64,000 nt of DNA from Halomonas sp. GT (GCF_002082565.1 NZ_CP020562.1:3410001-3474000), one strand, 5' to 3'; numbered from the stretch's first letter, positions 50,867 to 60,927 are shown. Made by a program: numbers and translations. Notes: generated by a model not told the origin, from the sequence alone.

Positions 50867-53690
50867 AGTAACGAATCTCGCCGCTGCCTTCTGGAAGATT
50901 GCTGATACAGCGACCACACAGGTCGGAATGCTCAGCGTGGGTGCCTACATCAGCCCGATGGTGCCAGCAGCGCTCGCACTTCTGGTGTTCGCTTCCGCTA
51001 ACCGCCACTTTCAAGCCGTCAAGCTCGGTGCTTTCTGCATTGGCGGCATCCGCTAGCGGCGCTAGATGAACTTCACTGGTGAGCATCACGAAGCGCAGCT
51101 CGTCGCCCAACTTGGACAGCGTAGCGTTCAGTTCGTCGCTCACGTAAAGCGTGACTTCCGCCGCCAAGCTACCTTTGATGACTTTGGCATTACGGGCGTC
51201 TTCTAAGCACTTGTTCACCGAATGCTTAACTTCCAGCACCTGCTCCCAGAAGGCGCGGCCCAGCTCAGCGCCATCATCTAAGGTGCCAAGCCCAGTGTAG
51301 TAAGTTTCCAGCAGTACGCTGTCGCCACGTTTGCCGGGAATATGCTCGTAGATCTCCTCAGCGGTAAACGACAGAATCGGCGCAACCCAGCGGCTCAGCG
51401 CTTCAACCACATGATAAAGCGCGGTTTGCGCGCTGCGGCGGGCGAGCGAATCTGTTTGGGTGGTGTACTGGCGGTCTTTGATGACATCCAGGTAGAAACC
51501 ACCTAATTCCCGTGCGCAGAAACCATGTACCTGCTGATACACATCCAGGAAACGGTACTCTTCGTAGGCTTTTTCGATGCGCCCTTGCAGCTGTGCCGCA
51601 CGGTCAACCACCCACTGATCCAGCGCCAACATATCGCCAAAGGCCACCTGATCGTTTGCCGGATCGAAACCATTCAAGTTAGAAAGCAAAAAGCGTGCAG
51701 TGTTACGGATACGACGATACACATCGGCGGTACGCTTCAAGATTTCGTCAGACACCGCCATTTCACCGGAGTAGTCGGTAGACGCGACCCAAAGGCGCAA
51801 AATATCAGCGCCCAACTTATCCATCACGCTTTGCGGCGCGACCACATTCCCCAGCGATTTGGACTGCTTACGGCCCTGTGAATCGACGGTAAAGCCATGG
51901 GTTAGCAGCTGACGATATGGCGCATGACCATCAATCGCAGATCCGGTCAGTAGCGACGAATGGAACCAGCCACGGTGCTGGTCCGAGCCTTCCAGGTACA
52001 AATCAGCACGCGGGCCACTTTCATGGCCATGAGGATGCGAGCCACGTAGCACATGACGATGCGTGGAACCGGAGTCAAACCAGACATCCAATGTATCGGT
52101 GACTTTGTCGTACTCGGCGGCTTCGGCACCGAGTAGCTCGGCAGGTTCGAGTTTAAACCACGCCTCAATGCCCTCTTGCTCGACGCGCTTAGCCGCCTCT
52201 CCCATCAGTTCAACCGTGTTGGGGTGCAGCTCGCCCGTTTGCTTATGCAAGAAGAACGGAATCGGCACGCCCCAGTTGCGCTGGCGAGAGATACACCAAT
52301 CCGGACGATTAGCGATCATGCTATGCAGACGCGCCTTGCCCCACGCGGGGGTGAACTCGGTGGCTTCGATGCCTTCCAACGCCCGCTCGCGCAGGGTTTT
52401 GCCGTCTTTACCTTTGATATCCATGCCCACAAACCACTGGGCGGTGGCACGATAAATCACCGGGGACTTATGGCGCCAGCAGTGCATATAGCTATGTTTA
52501 ATGGGCGTGTGCGCCATTAGCGCATTAACCTCGCGCAGCTTCTCAACGATATGCGGGTTAGCTTTCCAAATCATCTGGCCGCCGAAGAACGGCAGATCAT
52601 CGGCGTAGACACCGTTCCCTTGCACAGGGTTAAGCATGTCGTCAAAGCTCATGTCATGCTCACGGCAGGTGATAAAGTCATCCATACCGTAAGAAGGCGC
52701 TGAGTGAACGATGCCCGTACTGCCCACTTCGGACTCAACGTAATCCGCTAGGTAAACCGGCGAGAGGCGGTCATAGAACGGATGACGGAAGTTGATCAGG
52801 TCAAGCGCTGTGCCTTGCGCAGTAGCGATTACGCTGCCCGACAGTCCAAAGCGCTCTAAACAGCTTTCTACCAGCTCTTCTGCGAGCAGCAGCAGACGTT
52901 CACCGGTATCCACAAGCGCGTAAGTAAACTCAGGGTGAACGTTCAACGCCTGGTTAGCGGGGATTGTCCAAGGCGTGGTGGTCCAGATCACAACAGCCGC
53001 AGGCTTGGGCAATTCGCTTAGGCCAAAGGCCGCCGCTAGCTTGTCGGTATCCTCTACCGGGAAAGCGACGTCGATCGCGTCGGATTTTTTATCGGCGTAT
53101 TCAACTTCCGCCTCAGCAAGGGCCGAGCCACAATCAAAGCACCAGTTAACCGGCTTTAAGCCTTTGAACACGTAACCCGCATCCACCATTTCCGCCAAGG
53201 CACGGATTTCGCCTGCTTCATTGGCATAATCCATTGTGCGGTAAGGGTGGTCCCAATCACCGATGATCCCCAGACGAACAAAGTCCGCTAGCTGCGTTTC
53301 GATCTGCGCGCCGGCATATTCACGGCAAAGCTCGCGGGCTTTATCCGCGGCCAAATGTTTACCGTGGGTGGTTTCTACCTTGTGCTCAATAGGCAAACCG
53401 TGGCAATCCCAGCCCGGCACGTAAGGGGCATCAAAGCCTGCCAGATTCTTCGACTTAACAATAATGTCTTTAAGGATTTTATTGAGAGCGTGACCAATAT
53501 GGATACTGCCGTTGGCGTAGGGAGGGCCATCGTGCAGAACAAACAGCGGCGCACCCGCGCGGGCATCGCGCAAGCGCTGGTATAGGTTCATATCCTGCCA
53601 TTTAGAAACGCGCCCTGGCTCCTGCTTCGGCAGCATGCCGCGCATAGGAAAGTCGGTTTCTGGCAAGTTTAGCGTGTGCTTATAATCCAT
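50859..53690 (-). CDS. ileS: Isoleucyl-tRNA synthetase
   Basis: The 943-residue class Ia synthetase has HIGH in [16 protein letters not shown] near 60, the CP1 editing domain ([16 protein letters not shown]), and the C-terminal zinc finger [12 protein letters not shown]...LCGRC. The KMSKS loop reads [10 protein letters not shown], Gln replacing Met at its second position. ATG 53690 starts the conserved [18 protein letters not shown]; the 25 codons above it overlap ribF. Order ribF-ileS-lspA is conserved. Confidence 0.97.
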   Translation of the reverse strand: MDYKHTLNLPETDFPMRGMLPKQEPGRVSKWQDMNLYQRLRDARAGAPLFVLHDGPPYANGSIHIGHALNKILKDIIVKSKNLAGFDAPYVPGWDCHGLPIEHKVETTHGKHLAADKARELCREYAGAQIETQLADFVRLGIIGDWDHPYRTMDYANEAGEIRALAEMVDAGYVFKGLKPVNWCFDCGSALAEAEVEYADKKSDAIDVAFPVEDTDKLAAAFGLSELPKPAAVVIWTTTPWTIPANQALNVHPEFTYALVDTGERLLLLAEELVESCLERFGLSGSVIATAQGTALDLINFRHPFYDRLSPVYLADYVESEVGSTGIVHSAPSYGMDDFITCREHDMSFDDMLNPVQGNGVYADDLPFFGGQMIWKANPHIVEKLREVNALMAHTPIKHSYMHCWRHKSPVIYRATAQWFVGMDIKGKDGKTLRERALEGIEATEFTPAWGKARLHSMIANRPDWCISRQRNWGVPIPFFLHKQTGELHPNTVELMGEAAKRVEQEGIEAWFKLEPAELLGAEAAEYDKVTDTLDVWFDSGSTHRHVLRGSHPHGHESGPRADLYLEGSDQHRGWFHSSLLTGSAIDGHAPYRQLLTHGFTVDSQGRKQSKSLGNVVAPQSVMDKLGADILRLWVASTDYSGEMAVSDEILKRTADVYRRIRNTARFLLSNLNGFDPANDQVAFGDMLALDQWVVDRAAQLQGRIEKAYEEYRFLDVYQQVHGFCARELGGFYLDVIKDRQYTTQTDSLARRSAQTALYHVVEALSRWVAPILSFTAEEIYEHIPGKRGDSVLLETYYTGLGTLDDGAELGRAFWEQVLEVKHSVNKCLEDARNAKVIKGSLAAEVTLYVSDELNATLSKLGDELRFVMLTSEVHLAPLADAANAESTELDGLKVAVSGSEHQKCERCWHHRADVGTHAEHSDLCGRCISNLPEGSGEIRYYA

Positions 53691-53697
53691 AGTCCGG

Positions 53698-54735
53698 TCA
53701 GCCGTCGTTAGCATCGGCGGCGTTATCCGCCGAAGAGAAATCAGAAGAAGCGGTCTCACGCCCAAGCGGGGCCGAGGCCAGCGGAAGAGAATTCATGCAG
53801 CCAGCACCCGCTGCTGCAAAGTAGCGGCGCGCTCTGGCTTGATCGTGTTCAATTTGCGTTTTTAGCGCATCAAAGTCGTCAAATTTCACTTCCCCGCGCA
53901 AACGCGCGCAGGGGTAAACCGTCAGCCGCTGACCATAAAGGTCGCCTGAAAATTCCAACAGATGAACTTCCAGCGTGGGGCGCTTAGACCCCACCGTTGG
54001 CCGAAAGCCAACATTCGCCACGGCGGGGTAGCGCTGCCCGTTAGCCAGCTCGGCCACCACAGCAAACACGCCACGCAGCGTTAATGGCTGAGGCAACAGC
54101 GGCAGGTTGGCAGTGGGCACACCAATGGTGCGCCCTAGCTGCTGGTCGCGTACCACACGGCCATGCAGTGAATATGACCTGCCAAGCAGGCGTGCAGCCA
54201 CGTCAAAGTTACCGCTCGCCAGCAAAGTACGCACGCGTGTACTGGATACCCGCTCGTCATCAACTTTAAAGGTGCGTGTGTGCTCTACACCAAATCCTTC
54301 CACCTGCCCGACAGTTTCAAGCAAGGTGAAGTCGCCACGGCGGTCGCAACCAAAGCGGAAGTCGTCGCCCACCACCAGATGCTTCACCCCCAAGCCCTTA
54401 ATTAGCACTTGATCGATAAACTCGCGCCCGGTCAGGCTGCGTAAGGCATCGTTGAAAGGCAGGCACAGCACCTGTTCGGCACCATGATCACGCAGCAAGC
54501 GAACTTTTTCACGCAGGCGGGTAAGCCGCGGCGGCGCTTGATCACCGGCAAAAAACTCCCGCGGCTGAGGCTCAAACACCACCACGGTCAACGGCACCTT
54601 CAAACGCGCCGAATGCTCACGGCACTGCTGCAGGATCGCCTGATGGCCGCGATGCACACCATCAAAATTACCGATGGTGGCAACGCAGCCCCGATGAGCC
54701 GCTGTCAGATTGTGCAGACCTCGAATGACGTGCAT
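53698..54735 (-). CDS. ribF: Bifunctional riboflavin kinase / FAD synthetase
   Basis: RibF makes FMN and then FAD. The 345-residue protein has the nucleotidyltransferase domain ([16 protein letters not shown] near 20, [17 protein letters not shown] near 110) and the kinase domain with [13 protein letters not shown] near 205 and [15 protein letters not shown]. The last 30 residues (Ser/Ala/Asp-rich) are a tail beyond the family core. Seven bases separate it from ileS. Confidence 0.95.
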   Translation of the reverse strand: MHVIRGLHNLTAAHRGCVATIGNFDGVHRGHQAILQQCREHSARLKVPLTVVVFEPQPREFFAGDQAPPRLTRLREKVRLLRDHGAEQVLCLPFNDALRSLTGREFIDQVLIKGLGVKHLVVGDDFRFGCDRRGDFTLLETVGQVEGFGVEHTRTFKVDDERVSSTRVRTLLASGNFDVAARLLGRSYSLHGRVVRDQQLGRTIGVPTANLPLLPQPLTLRGVFAVVAELANGQRYPAVANVGFRPTVGSKRPTLEVHLLEFSGDLYGQRLTVYPCARLRGEVKFDDFDALKTQIEHDQARARRYFAAAGAGCMNSLPLASAPLGRETASSDFSSADNAADANDG

Positions 54736-54773
54736 GGCACCTCTTTTTTAAAAGCCTTTTTTAAAAGCGTTTG

Positions 54774-54779
54774 ATTATA
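54774..54779 (-). promoter_or_regulatory. Candidate -10 of the ribF operon
   Basis: The minus strand has a perfect TATAAT 38 bp upstream of ribF. The -35 position (CTGCAC, 17-bp spacer) is poor. A 12-bp direct repeat TTTTTTAAAAGC lies between it and the start codon. Confidence 0.45.
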
Positions 54780-54862
54780 ACGAACGCGCTGATCAGGTGC
54801 AGGGTAAGATTACGTTAGCCCTGGCATCACCTTTTTTCACCCTAACGCTGCCTGTTGGCGCA

Positions 54863-56440
54863 TCAGCTATTCATCTTAAAGTGACGCAGCCGCAGGCCAA
54901 GCGCGGTCAGCCAGGCAAAATAAAGCCCGCCACCCAGCACGACTAACCCTGCTACCCAGCGAATGCGCTGCCACAGTTCAAAATCAAGCCACTCCTGCCA
55001 GTCGGGAGCAGCCAGATAAAGCGCAATACTCATCAACGCGCTACCGCCCACCAGTTGTACTGCGTAGCGTCCCCATCCCGGCTGAAAGACCAATACCTTC
55101 TGGCGATAGAGCAAATATCCCAGCAACCCAGCATTTAAAAATGCTGAAAGCGCGGTCGCCAATGCCAAGCCTGCGTGAGCAAGCGGCCAAATTAACAGCA
55201 GGTTGAACACCATGTTAGCCACCATGGCAATAATGCCTACTTTAACCGGTGTTTTAGTATCCTGACGGGCAAAGAAGCCCGGTGCTAATACCTTGATCAG
55301 CATAAATGCCACCAATCCAAAGGCGTACGCGCGCAGGCTCATGGCGGCCATTTGAATATCGGTATCGGTCATTGCCCCGTAGTGGAACAAGGTAATCAAA
55401 AACGGTTCTGCGAGTACGGCCAGTGCCAGCGCGGCGGGCACACCCAGCAGCAGTACGACGCGAATGGCCCAGTCTAGCATTGCAGAAAAGTGTTCGGTGG
55501 ACTGCTCCGCATGACGTTTGGAAAGCGCAGGCAAGATAATGGTGCCAATCGCCACACCGAAAACCCCAAGCGGAAGTTCGACCAACCTATCCGAGTAGTA
55601 CAGCCAAGACACGCTGCCCGCCGTTAACAACGAGGCCAGCACCGTATCCAGTAGCAAGTTAATTTGCGATACCGATACGCCAAACAGCGCAGGAGCCATG
55701 AGCTTCAGGATGCGCTTCACGCCTTCGTGGGCAAAATTTGGCCACGGGGTCGGCAGCAACCCAAGACGCAGCAAAAACGGCACCTGAAACGCTAACTGGG
55801 CAGCACCCGCAATCAACACCCCCCAGGCTAGCGCCATGGCGGGTTCTTCCATTAACGGCATTAATAGTAGCGCCGCGCCAATCAGCGACATATTCAGCAG
55901 CACGGGGGTGAACGCGGGCACCGCAAAGCGGTTCCAGGTGTTCAGCACACTACCCGAAAAAGCGGTTAACGAAATCAGCAGCAAATAGGGAAACGTCAGG
56001 CGTAGCATGTCGGCAGTCATGGCCAACTTTTCGGGGTCGCGCCCGAAGCCAGGGGCAAACACCCACACCAGCCACGGGGCGCCCAGCATCGCCAACGCTG
56101 TTATTAGCGCCAAAATAGCCGTCAGGCTGCCCGCTACCGCATTCAGCAGCTCGCGAATTTCCTGCTTACTGCGCTGGGTTGAGTACTCTGAAAGCACCGG
56201 CACAAAGGCTTGGTTAAACGCCCCTTCGGCAAACAAACGGCGCAGAAAGTTAGGGATTTTAAACGCAACGAAGAACGCATCGGCCCCGCTTCCCGCCCCC
56301 AAAAAGGTAGCCACCACCACATCGCGCACCAACCCCATCACACGCGACAACATGGTCATGGCACTGACCACTAACCCAGAGCGCATCAGCCCGCGGCGCG
56401 GGGGCGACATGTTTGCTTGCGGTGGCGTGTTGGCGGTCAT
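54863..56440 (-). CDS. murJ: Lipid II flippase MurJ
   Basis: MurJ moves lipid II across the inner membrane for peptidoglycan synthesis. The 525-residue protein has about 14 membrane helices and MOP-superfamily landmarks: TMLSRVMGLVRDVVVATFLG, ADAFFVAFKIPNFLRRLFAE and GAFNQAFVPVLSEY. These conserved charged residues near helices 1-3 include those needed for flipping. ATG 56440 follows an alternative GTG by one codon. It lies between rpsT and ribF in the conserved order. Confidence 0.95.
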   Translation of the reverse strand: MTANTPPQANMSPPRRGLMRSGLVVSAMTMLSRVMGLVRDVVVATFLGAGSGADAFFVAFKIPNFLRRLFAEGAFNQAFVPVLSEYSTQRSKQEIRELLNAVAGSLTAILALITALAMLGAPWLVWVFAPGFGRDPEKLAMTADMLRLTFPYLLLISLTAFSGSVLNTWNRFAVPAFTPVLLNMSLIGAALLLMPLMEEPAMALAWGVLIAGAAQLAFQVPFLLRLGLLPTPWPNFAHEGVKRILKLMAPALFGVSVSQINLLLDTVLASLLTAGSVSWLYYSDRLVELPLGVFGVAIGTIILPALSKRHAEQSTEHFSAMLDWAIRVVLLLGVPAALALAVLAEPFLITLFHYGAMTDTDIQMAAMSLRAYAFGLVAFMLIKVLAPGFFARQDTKTPVKVGIIAMVANMVFNLLLIWPLAHAGLALATALSAFLNAGLLGYLLYRQKVLVFQPGWGRYAVQLVGGSALMSIALYLAAPDWQEWLDFELWQRIRWVAGLVVLGGGLYFAWLTALGLRLRHFKMNS

Positions 56441-56506
56441 CACTCAATCCATAGCAACTAAAACAAGAGATCCAACGTCGCCGCGGGCAACGCGACGTAT
56501 AGACAC

Positions 56507-56535
56507 AAAAAAACCGGCCGCAGCCGGTTTTTTTT
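56507..56535 (-). terminator. Terminator of rpsT
   Basis: ACCGGC/GCCGGT with loop CGCA is flanked by A-run and T-run, 16 bp past the rpsT stop on the minus strand. The symmetric flanks make it bidirectional. Confidence 0.92.
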
Positions 56536-56550
56536 ATGGCGCCTGCCGGC

Positions 56551-56817
56551 TTACGCCGCCAGAGCCTTAATGCGCTTGTTCAAGCGGCTTTTCAGACGTG
56601 CAGCTTTCTTCTTAGAAAGAACGTCTTTATCAGCGATGCGGTCGACAACCGGCTGCATTGCCCGGAACTCTTCCATCGCTTTGCCATGATCGCCGGTGCT
56701 GATCGCTTTGATCACACGCTTGATGTAGGTGCGGACCATGCTGCGCTGGCTGGCTTTCAGGACGCGACGAGTCTCGGCCTGGCGGGCGCGCTTGCGTGCT
56801 TGCTTGCTGTTCGCCAC
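56551..56817 (-). CDS. rpsT: 30S ribosomal protein S20
   Basis: The 88-residue, very basic protein matches S20 along its length: MANSKQARKRARQAETRRV, then TYIKRVIKAISTGDHGKA, and a C-terminal KKKAARLKSRLNKRIKAL. It binds 16S rRNA early in 30S assembly. TCCAAGGAGA precedes the ATG. It is monocistronic with its own terminator. Confidence 0.97.
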   Translation of the reverse strand: MANSKQARKRARQAETRRVLKASQRSMVRTYIKRVIKAISTGDHGKAMEEFRAMQPVVDRIADKDVLSKKKAARLKSRLNKRIKALAA

Positions 56818-57095
56818 AGGTATCTCCTTGGAGAATAAAGGTTGCCAATAAACGGCAACGGATTAACTATGTGTTTGTCGGTTTGCGTGGGCAAGGACAC
56901 GACATTTCCGTCAGAATCTTTCCACAATAACCAATTGATTTGGAAGCAATTAAAATACTGCCAAATAGTGTAACGAGCAGTTCAAAATCTGCCCGTCCAC
57001 GGGTCTTGTCTGAGAGGATGGCGTAGTCTATCACGCGTTAAGCGGGCTTGCCAGCGCTTGTCAATGCTTTTCCCGCACGGATCGCTACTCACCCG

Positions 57096-57851
57096 CTAAG
57101 GCAATGCCTGCCCCGTTGGTGCAAGAATTTTGCGCAGAAAACGCCGCGTCCGCTCATCTTGAGGATTGGTGAACAGCGCTTCGGGCGGCCCTTGTTCGAC
57201 AATTTGCCCTTCATCCATAAACACTACCCGGTCGGCGACGTCTCTGGCGAACTGCATTTCATGGGTCACCACAATCATGGTTTGCTGTTCAGCGGCGAGC
57301 TGCTTCATTAAGCTCAGCACCTCTTCCACCCATTGTGGGTCCAGCGATGAGGTTGGCTCGTCGAATAGAATAACATCGGCATTCGCGGCCATCGCACGCC
57401 CAATACCTACCCGCTGTTGTTGGCCACCAGAAAGCGATGCTGGGTAAGCATCCGCCTTATCGGCCAAGCCAATGCGCTCTAAAATCTCCCTTGCCCTAGC
57501 GTGCGCCTGAGCCTTAGGCAGTTTATCCACGACAATCATGCCTTCGCTGATATTTTCTAACGCCGTTTTGTTAGCAAACAGCCCATAGTTCTGAAACACG
57601 AAAGCAGTTCGTCGGCGTAGTGCCAGAATATCGGCACGACTGGCACGTCGGGCATCGACTCTTAAATCGCCTACCGTGATGTGTCCCGCCTCTGGGCGTT
57701 CCAGAAAGTTAATACAGCGCAACAGCGTTGACTTACCGGTACCCGAGGGACCAATAATGACGATAATTTCACCCTGTTCCAGGTGCAAATCAACGTCGGT
57801 AAATACTGGCTGCTGGCCAAAACGCTTACTGACAGATTCGAGGGTAATCAT
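57096..57851 (-). CDS. Amino-acid ABC transporter ATP-binding protein (probably cystine)
   Basis: The 251-residue ATPase has Walker A GPSGTGKSTLLRCINFLE, signature LSGGQQQRVGIGRAMA, Walker B VILFDEPTSSLDP and switch His VTHEMQFARDVADRV. It belongs to the polar amino-acid (GlnQ/TcyN-like) family. It overlaps the permease gene by 4 bp. Cystine specificity is inferred from likeness of the partner proteins to TcyL and TcyJ. Confidence 0.88.
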   Translation of the reverse strand: MITLESVSKRFGQQPVFTDVDLHLEQGEIIVIIGPSGTGKSTLLRCINFLERPEAGHITVGDLRVDARRASRADILALRRRTAFVFQNYGLFANKTALENISEGMIVVDKLPKAQAHARAREILERIGLADKADAYPASLSGGQQQRVGIGRAMAANADVILFDEPTSSLDPQWVEEVLSLMKQLAAEQQTMIVVTHEMQFARDVADRVVFMDEGQIVEQGPPEALFTNPQDERTRRFLRKILAPTGQALP

Positions 57852-58516
57852 CGCTGGTACGCCTTATTCAGATACGTTTCCAGACGGCGCTGGCCCCAGG
57901 AAAGCGCTTCCACCACCACCCAGTAAATAATCGCCACCAGCAGAAATGCTTCCAGATAGAGAAAGCTTCCAGAAGCCTCTTTTTGGGTAGCGCCCATCAT
58001 TTCGGTCACCCCCAGGGTAAATGCCAGAGATGTCGCTTTAATCATATCGATGAAGTAGTTCATCAGCGTTGGCGTCGCCACGCGGGTGGCTTGGGGCAGA
58101 ATGATCCGTCGCATCAATTGAGACTGGGTCATACCGATGGACAGCGCCGCTTCGGTCTGGCTGCGGTCAATACCCACAATTGCCGCACGAATGGATTCCG
58201 CCATATACGCCGAAAAGTGCAGCGTTAAACCCAGCACCGCGGCGGTCACCCCGTTGATGGAAATCAGTGCATTAATCAGTTGGGGCAAGCCGTAATAAAA
58301 CAAAAATAGCTGCACCAATAGCGGCGTTCCGCGAAAAAACGAGATAAACAGCAGCGCCGCGCCGTTCAACACTGGCACCCGCGACACCCGAATGACCGCC
58401 AAGAGGCAGGCAATAATCAACGCAAACACCATGGCGATACTCGCCATCTGTAGCGTTAACGGTAAATAGCTCAGTAGGACCGGCAACAGGCCCCACATAT
58501 ACTCCACATTCAGCAT
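57848..58516 (-). CDS. Amino-acid ABC transporter permease (TcyL-like)
   Basis: The 222-residue permease has five membrane helices, the HisMQ-type entrance SFFRGTPLLVQLFLFYYGLP and the EAA loop EAALSIGMTQSQLMRRIILP that docks on the ATPase. It resembles cystine permeases (TcyL/YecS). A strong hairpin between it and the binding-protein gene may set unequal expression. Confidence 0.88.
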   Translation of the reverse strand: MLNVEYMWGLLPVLLSYLPLTLQMASIAMVFALIIACLLAVIRVSRVPVLNGAALLFISFFRGTPLLVQLFLFYYGLPQLINALISINGVTAAVLGLTLHFSAYMAESIRAAIVGIDRSQTEAALSIGMTQSQLMRRIILPQATRVATPTLMNYFIDMIKATSLAFTLGVTEMMGATQKEASGSFLYLEAFLLVAIIYWVVVEALSWGQRRLETYLNKAYQR

Positions 58517-58550
58517 GGTTATTCCAACGTTAGCTTAGTCGCAATAAGCA

Positions 58551-58576
58551 AAACGGCCGTGGCATTGCCACGGCCG
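58551..58576 (-). other. Intra-operon stem-loop after the binding-protein gene
   Basis: A perfect 10-bp stem (CGGCCGTGGC/GCCACGGCCG) with a 3-nt loop is followed by TTTTGC on the minus strand. It may act as a partial terminator or 3' stabiliser giving more binding protein than membrane components, as in other ABC operons. Confidence 0.7.
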
Positions 58577-58613
58577 CAATCTAAAGATAGCCGTCACGAA
58601 GTAAAAGCCGCGA

Positions 58614-59384
58614 TTATGGCTGAGTGATATCAGTATCGAACCATTTCCGCGATATTTCACCTAACGTGCCGTTTTCACGCAGCTCTTCCAAAGCGGCGCC
58701 TACGCGATCACGCTGAGCACGCCCCTCTTCATCATCACGGAACGGCAGCGCGTTTTCTATGATAGTGAACGGCTGGCCAGCCAAGGAAAGCGGCAAACCG
58801 CGTTCGCTGATCACCTGACTGGCGCTAACGCGATCCATCACAAACGCATCCACACGGCCAAGCGCCACATCCTGCTCGACGTTGGATTCGTAAGTACGGA
58901 TATCGATCTCATCGGCATTAGGCTGTTCACGCAGCAACTGCTCGTAATTAGATCCCAGGTTCACCGCTACGCTTTTGCCGGATAAATCTTCAACCCCCTG
59001 AATAGTGTCATTACCTGCCCGCACAACAACCTGGGCACCATCGTAAACATACGGCTCGGTGAAGGCGTACTTCGCTTTGCGCTCATCGGTAATGGTAATC
59101 TGGTTAGCAATGGTATCAATGCGCCCAGACTCCAACATGCCCGCCAAGCCAGAGAAGCTTGCTGTCACGAACTCAATCTCATCGCCAGTCACATCACCAA
59201 CGGCGTTCATAACATCGACTTCAAAGCCTTTCAGTTCGTTTTGCTCAACAAACGTAAAGGGGAAATACCCCCCAGACATGCCGACTCGCAGCGTATCTGC
59301 ATAAGCAGCGGCAGACAGCACACCACCCACAACGCTAAGCGAAAGAACGGCAACGGCTTTTTTCCAACGGCTCACATTCGCCAT
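58614..59384 (-). CDS. Amino-acid ABC transporter substrate-binding protein (TcyJ-like)
   Basis: The 256-residue periplasmic protein has a signal peptide (AVAVLSLSVVGGVLSAAAYA, cleavage near AYA-D) and a type II binding fold with LRVGMSGGYFPFTF, ELKGFEVDVMNAVGD, GLAGMLESGRIDTIANQITI and DAFVMDRVSASQVI. It resembles the L-cystine binder TcyJ/FliY; the ligand is inferred. ATG 59384 has AGGGGA eight bases upstream; another ATG two codons earlier is possible. Confidence 0.87.
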   Translation of the reverse strand: MANVSRWKKAVAVLSLSVVGGVLSAAAYADTLRVGMSGGYFPFTFVEQNELKGFEVDVMNAVGDVTGDEIEFVTASFSGLAGMLESGRIDTIANQITITDERKAKYAFTEPYVYDGAQVVVRAGNDTIQGVEDLSGKSVAVNLGSNYEQLLREQPNADEIDIRTYESNVEQDVALGRVDAFVMDRVSASQVISERGLPLSLAGQPFTIIENALPFRDDEEGRAQRDRVGAALEELRENGTLGEISRKWFDTDITQP

Positions 59385-59570
59385 ATTCATTTTCCCCTCT
59401 AGGGCACCGAAGCACCCTGCTTTAAACGTGGGCACCGGTTGCGACGTTCGTCGAATATCTACCAGTGCGATGAGGCCAAGATACCAGCAAAAAAGAAATA
59501 ATAAACAGCTTTCTTAGTGTTTTTTGGAATTTAGGGGCAACTGGTGGTGCTATAGTGATGCCTCAGATGG

Positions 59571-60164
59571 CTAAACCTTGGCCTTACCAGAAATAACGGC
59601 TTTAAACCCTGCCTTGGTGATCGGCTGCTGATTGGCGTCAACCACCTTGCCGCCTAAACGGGCCAATGATTTGGCAAGAGAAACCAACCGCGCAAGCTGA
59701 AGCTTGCTGGGCGAAAGGGAGCGACCACTCTCATTCACCTTAATAGTGACGCCCTTAATTAAGTACTGGCTATTATCATCAGTAAACGAAGGAAGCTGCC
59801 CAGGAGGAAAGGCGTTTTCAATCACAATAGGGTTACGTGAAGACTCCCCCATCACCGTAAAAGATTTCGCACTAGGCTCATACACCGCTCCCGCCGATGC
59901 CAGCGCTACGCTTAAGCGCTCATTTAGCCCAGGGGATGGCGTTTCAAACAGCACCTGCACGCCCCAAGAAGCATCGCTCTCATTCACCAGCGTGGGAATA
60001 TCTTCCGCTTTCGCGCCCATCGAAAGCTTTCTGGGCCGATCAGCAGGCTGGGAAGCGCCTCTAAACTCATCGCTAAGGATCAAATACATAGCGACAAAGC
60101 CACAGGTAAGGCTAACCCACATCGTACCAATCGCCACCACTAGCGTGAGCGTATACGTATCCAT
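59571..60164 (-). CDS. Membrane-anchored hypothetical protein with ZipA-like C-terminal region
   Basis: The 197-residue protein has one N-terminal membrane helix (about 6-29, LTLVVAIGTMWVSLTCGFVA), a short polar linker and a globular domain from about residue 60. Its end, LARLVSLAKSLARLGGKVVD then ANQQPITKAGFKAV, resembles the closing helix-strand of the ZipA FtsZ-binding domain (helix, LGGxxxDxxxxPxT), and strand WGVQVLFETPSPGL fits an opening strand. This is pattern-level likeness only. If right, it is a short ZipA relative without the long Pro/Gln linker. It stands alone between the ABC operon and the repeat array; a bona fide zipA would be expected elsewhere. Function unknown. Confidence 0.5.
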   Translation of the reverse strand: MDTYTLTLVVAIGTMWVSLTCGFVAMYLILSDEFRGASQPADRPRKLSMGAKAEDIPTLVNESDASWGVQVLFETPSPGLNERLSVALASAGAVYEPSAKSFTVMGESSRNPIVIENAFPPGQLPSFTDDNSQYLIKGVTIKVNESGRSLSPSKLQLARLVSLAKSLARLGGKVVDANQQPITKAGFKAVISGKAKV

Positions 60165-60321
60165 ACTATGTTTATTATCCTTACCCTATTTTTGCCAGCA
60201 CGGCCAAAAGTGAACCGGCCAAGTGAATTATGCTAGATAAGCGCGTCACCACAAGCTCCCTTGGTCTATAGCGGCTTTTGAAGCTACCCCAACATCGCTC
60301 ACGTATGCAACACACCGCTAT

Positions 60322-60430
60322 ACCCGAGTATACCTCCGCACCTTCATGCCCGAGTAACCCACTGCACCGTTATGCCCGAGTAACCCACCGCACCGTTATT
60401 CCCGAGTAAACCACCACACCATGCCCGAGC
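60322..60430. repeat. Degenerate tandem micro-repeats (about 25-28 bp)
   Basis: At least four imperfect copies of a CCCGAGTAACCCACCGCACCGTTA-type unit run in direct orientation before the first 101-bp repeat, and similar pieces recur between the larger units. A poly-C run of ten lies at about 60430. No coding frame is supported. Confidence 0.75.
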
Positions 60431-60449
60431 CCCCCCCCACCACACCGCC

Positions 60450-60550
60450 ATTCCCGAGTGGGGTTATCGGGAATCCATTTTGACCTTTGCCCGATAAAAC
60501 TCAGCTGCCTGCCTCACCATGGATTCCCGCTAAGGACATGCGGGAATGAC
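60450..60550 (+). repeat. Palindromic repeat, copy 1 of the tandem array
   Basis: The 101-bp unit starts with an ATTCCCGA-N9-TCGGGAAT-type hairpin, has a middle beginning CCATTTTGACCTTTG and ends with an ATTCCCGC-N9-GCGGGAAT-type hairpin. The inner GGGAATCCA and TGGATTCCC are also inverted relative to each other. It is the same family as 15562-15666, in the opposite orientation. Confidence 0.88.
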
Positions 60551-60651
60551 GGACCTGGGGCGTAACCTCTGCGAGTGGCGGGTGTTCAGCTACCTCAACA
60601 TCGCTCGCGTATGCAACACACCGCCATGCCCGAGTAACCCACCGCACCGTC

Positions 60652-60752
60652 ATTCCCGAGTGGGGTTATCGGGAATCCATTTTGACCTTTGCCCGATAAT
60701 ACTCAACTACCTGCCTCACCATGGATTCCCGCTAAGGGCATGCGGGAATGAC
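60652..60752 (+). repeat. Palindromic repeat, copy 2 of the tandem array
   Basis: 101 bp, nearly identical to copy 1, starting 202 bp after it. The linker (GGCGTAACCTCTG through ATGCAACACACC) is also repeated, so the tandem period includes the linker. Confidence 0.88.
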
Positions 60753-60826
60753 GAACCTGGGGCGTAACCTCTGTGAGTGGCGGGTGTTCAGCTAACCAAC
60801 ATCACTTGCGTATGCACCGCACCGTC

Positions 60827-60927
60827 ATTCCCGAGTGGGGTTATCGGGAATCCATTCTGACCTTTTACCAATAATACTCAGCTGCCTGCCTCACCATGGA
60901 TTCCCGCTAAGGGCATGCGGGAATGGC
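60827..60927 (+). repeat. Palindromic repeat, copy 3 of the tandem array
   Basis: 101 bp starting 175 bp after copy 2. The linker lacks about 27 bp compared with the earlier period, the size of one micro-repeat. A partial linker copy follows to about 60985. The whole 60165-61018 stretch has no supportable gene. Confidence 0.88.

Noticed and set aside
57040..57080. TTGACA-containing promoter for rpsT
   Set aside because: A perfect -35 exists on the minus strand, but the 17-bp position gives TTAACG and the start would be about 200 bp upstream of rpsT. Too weak to list.
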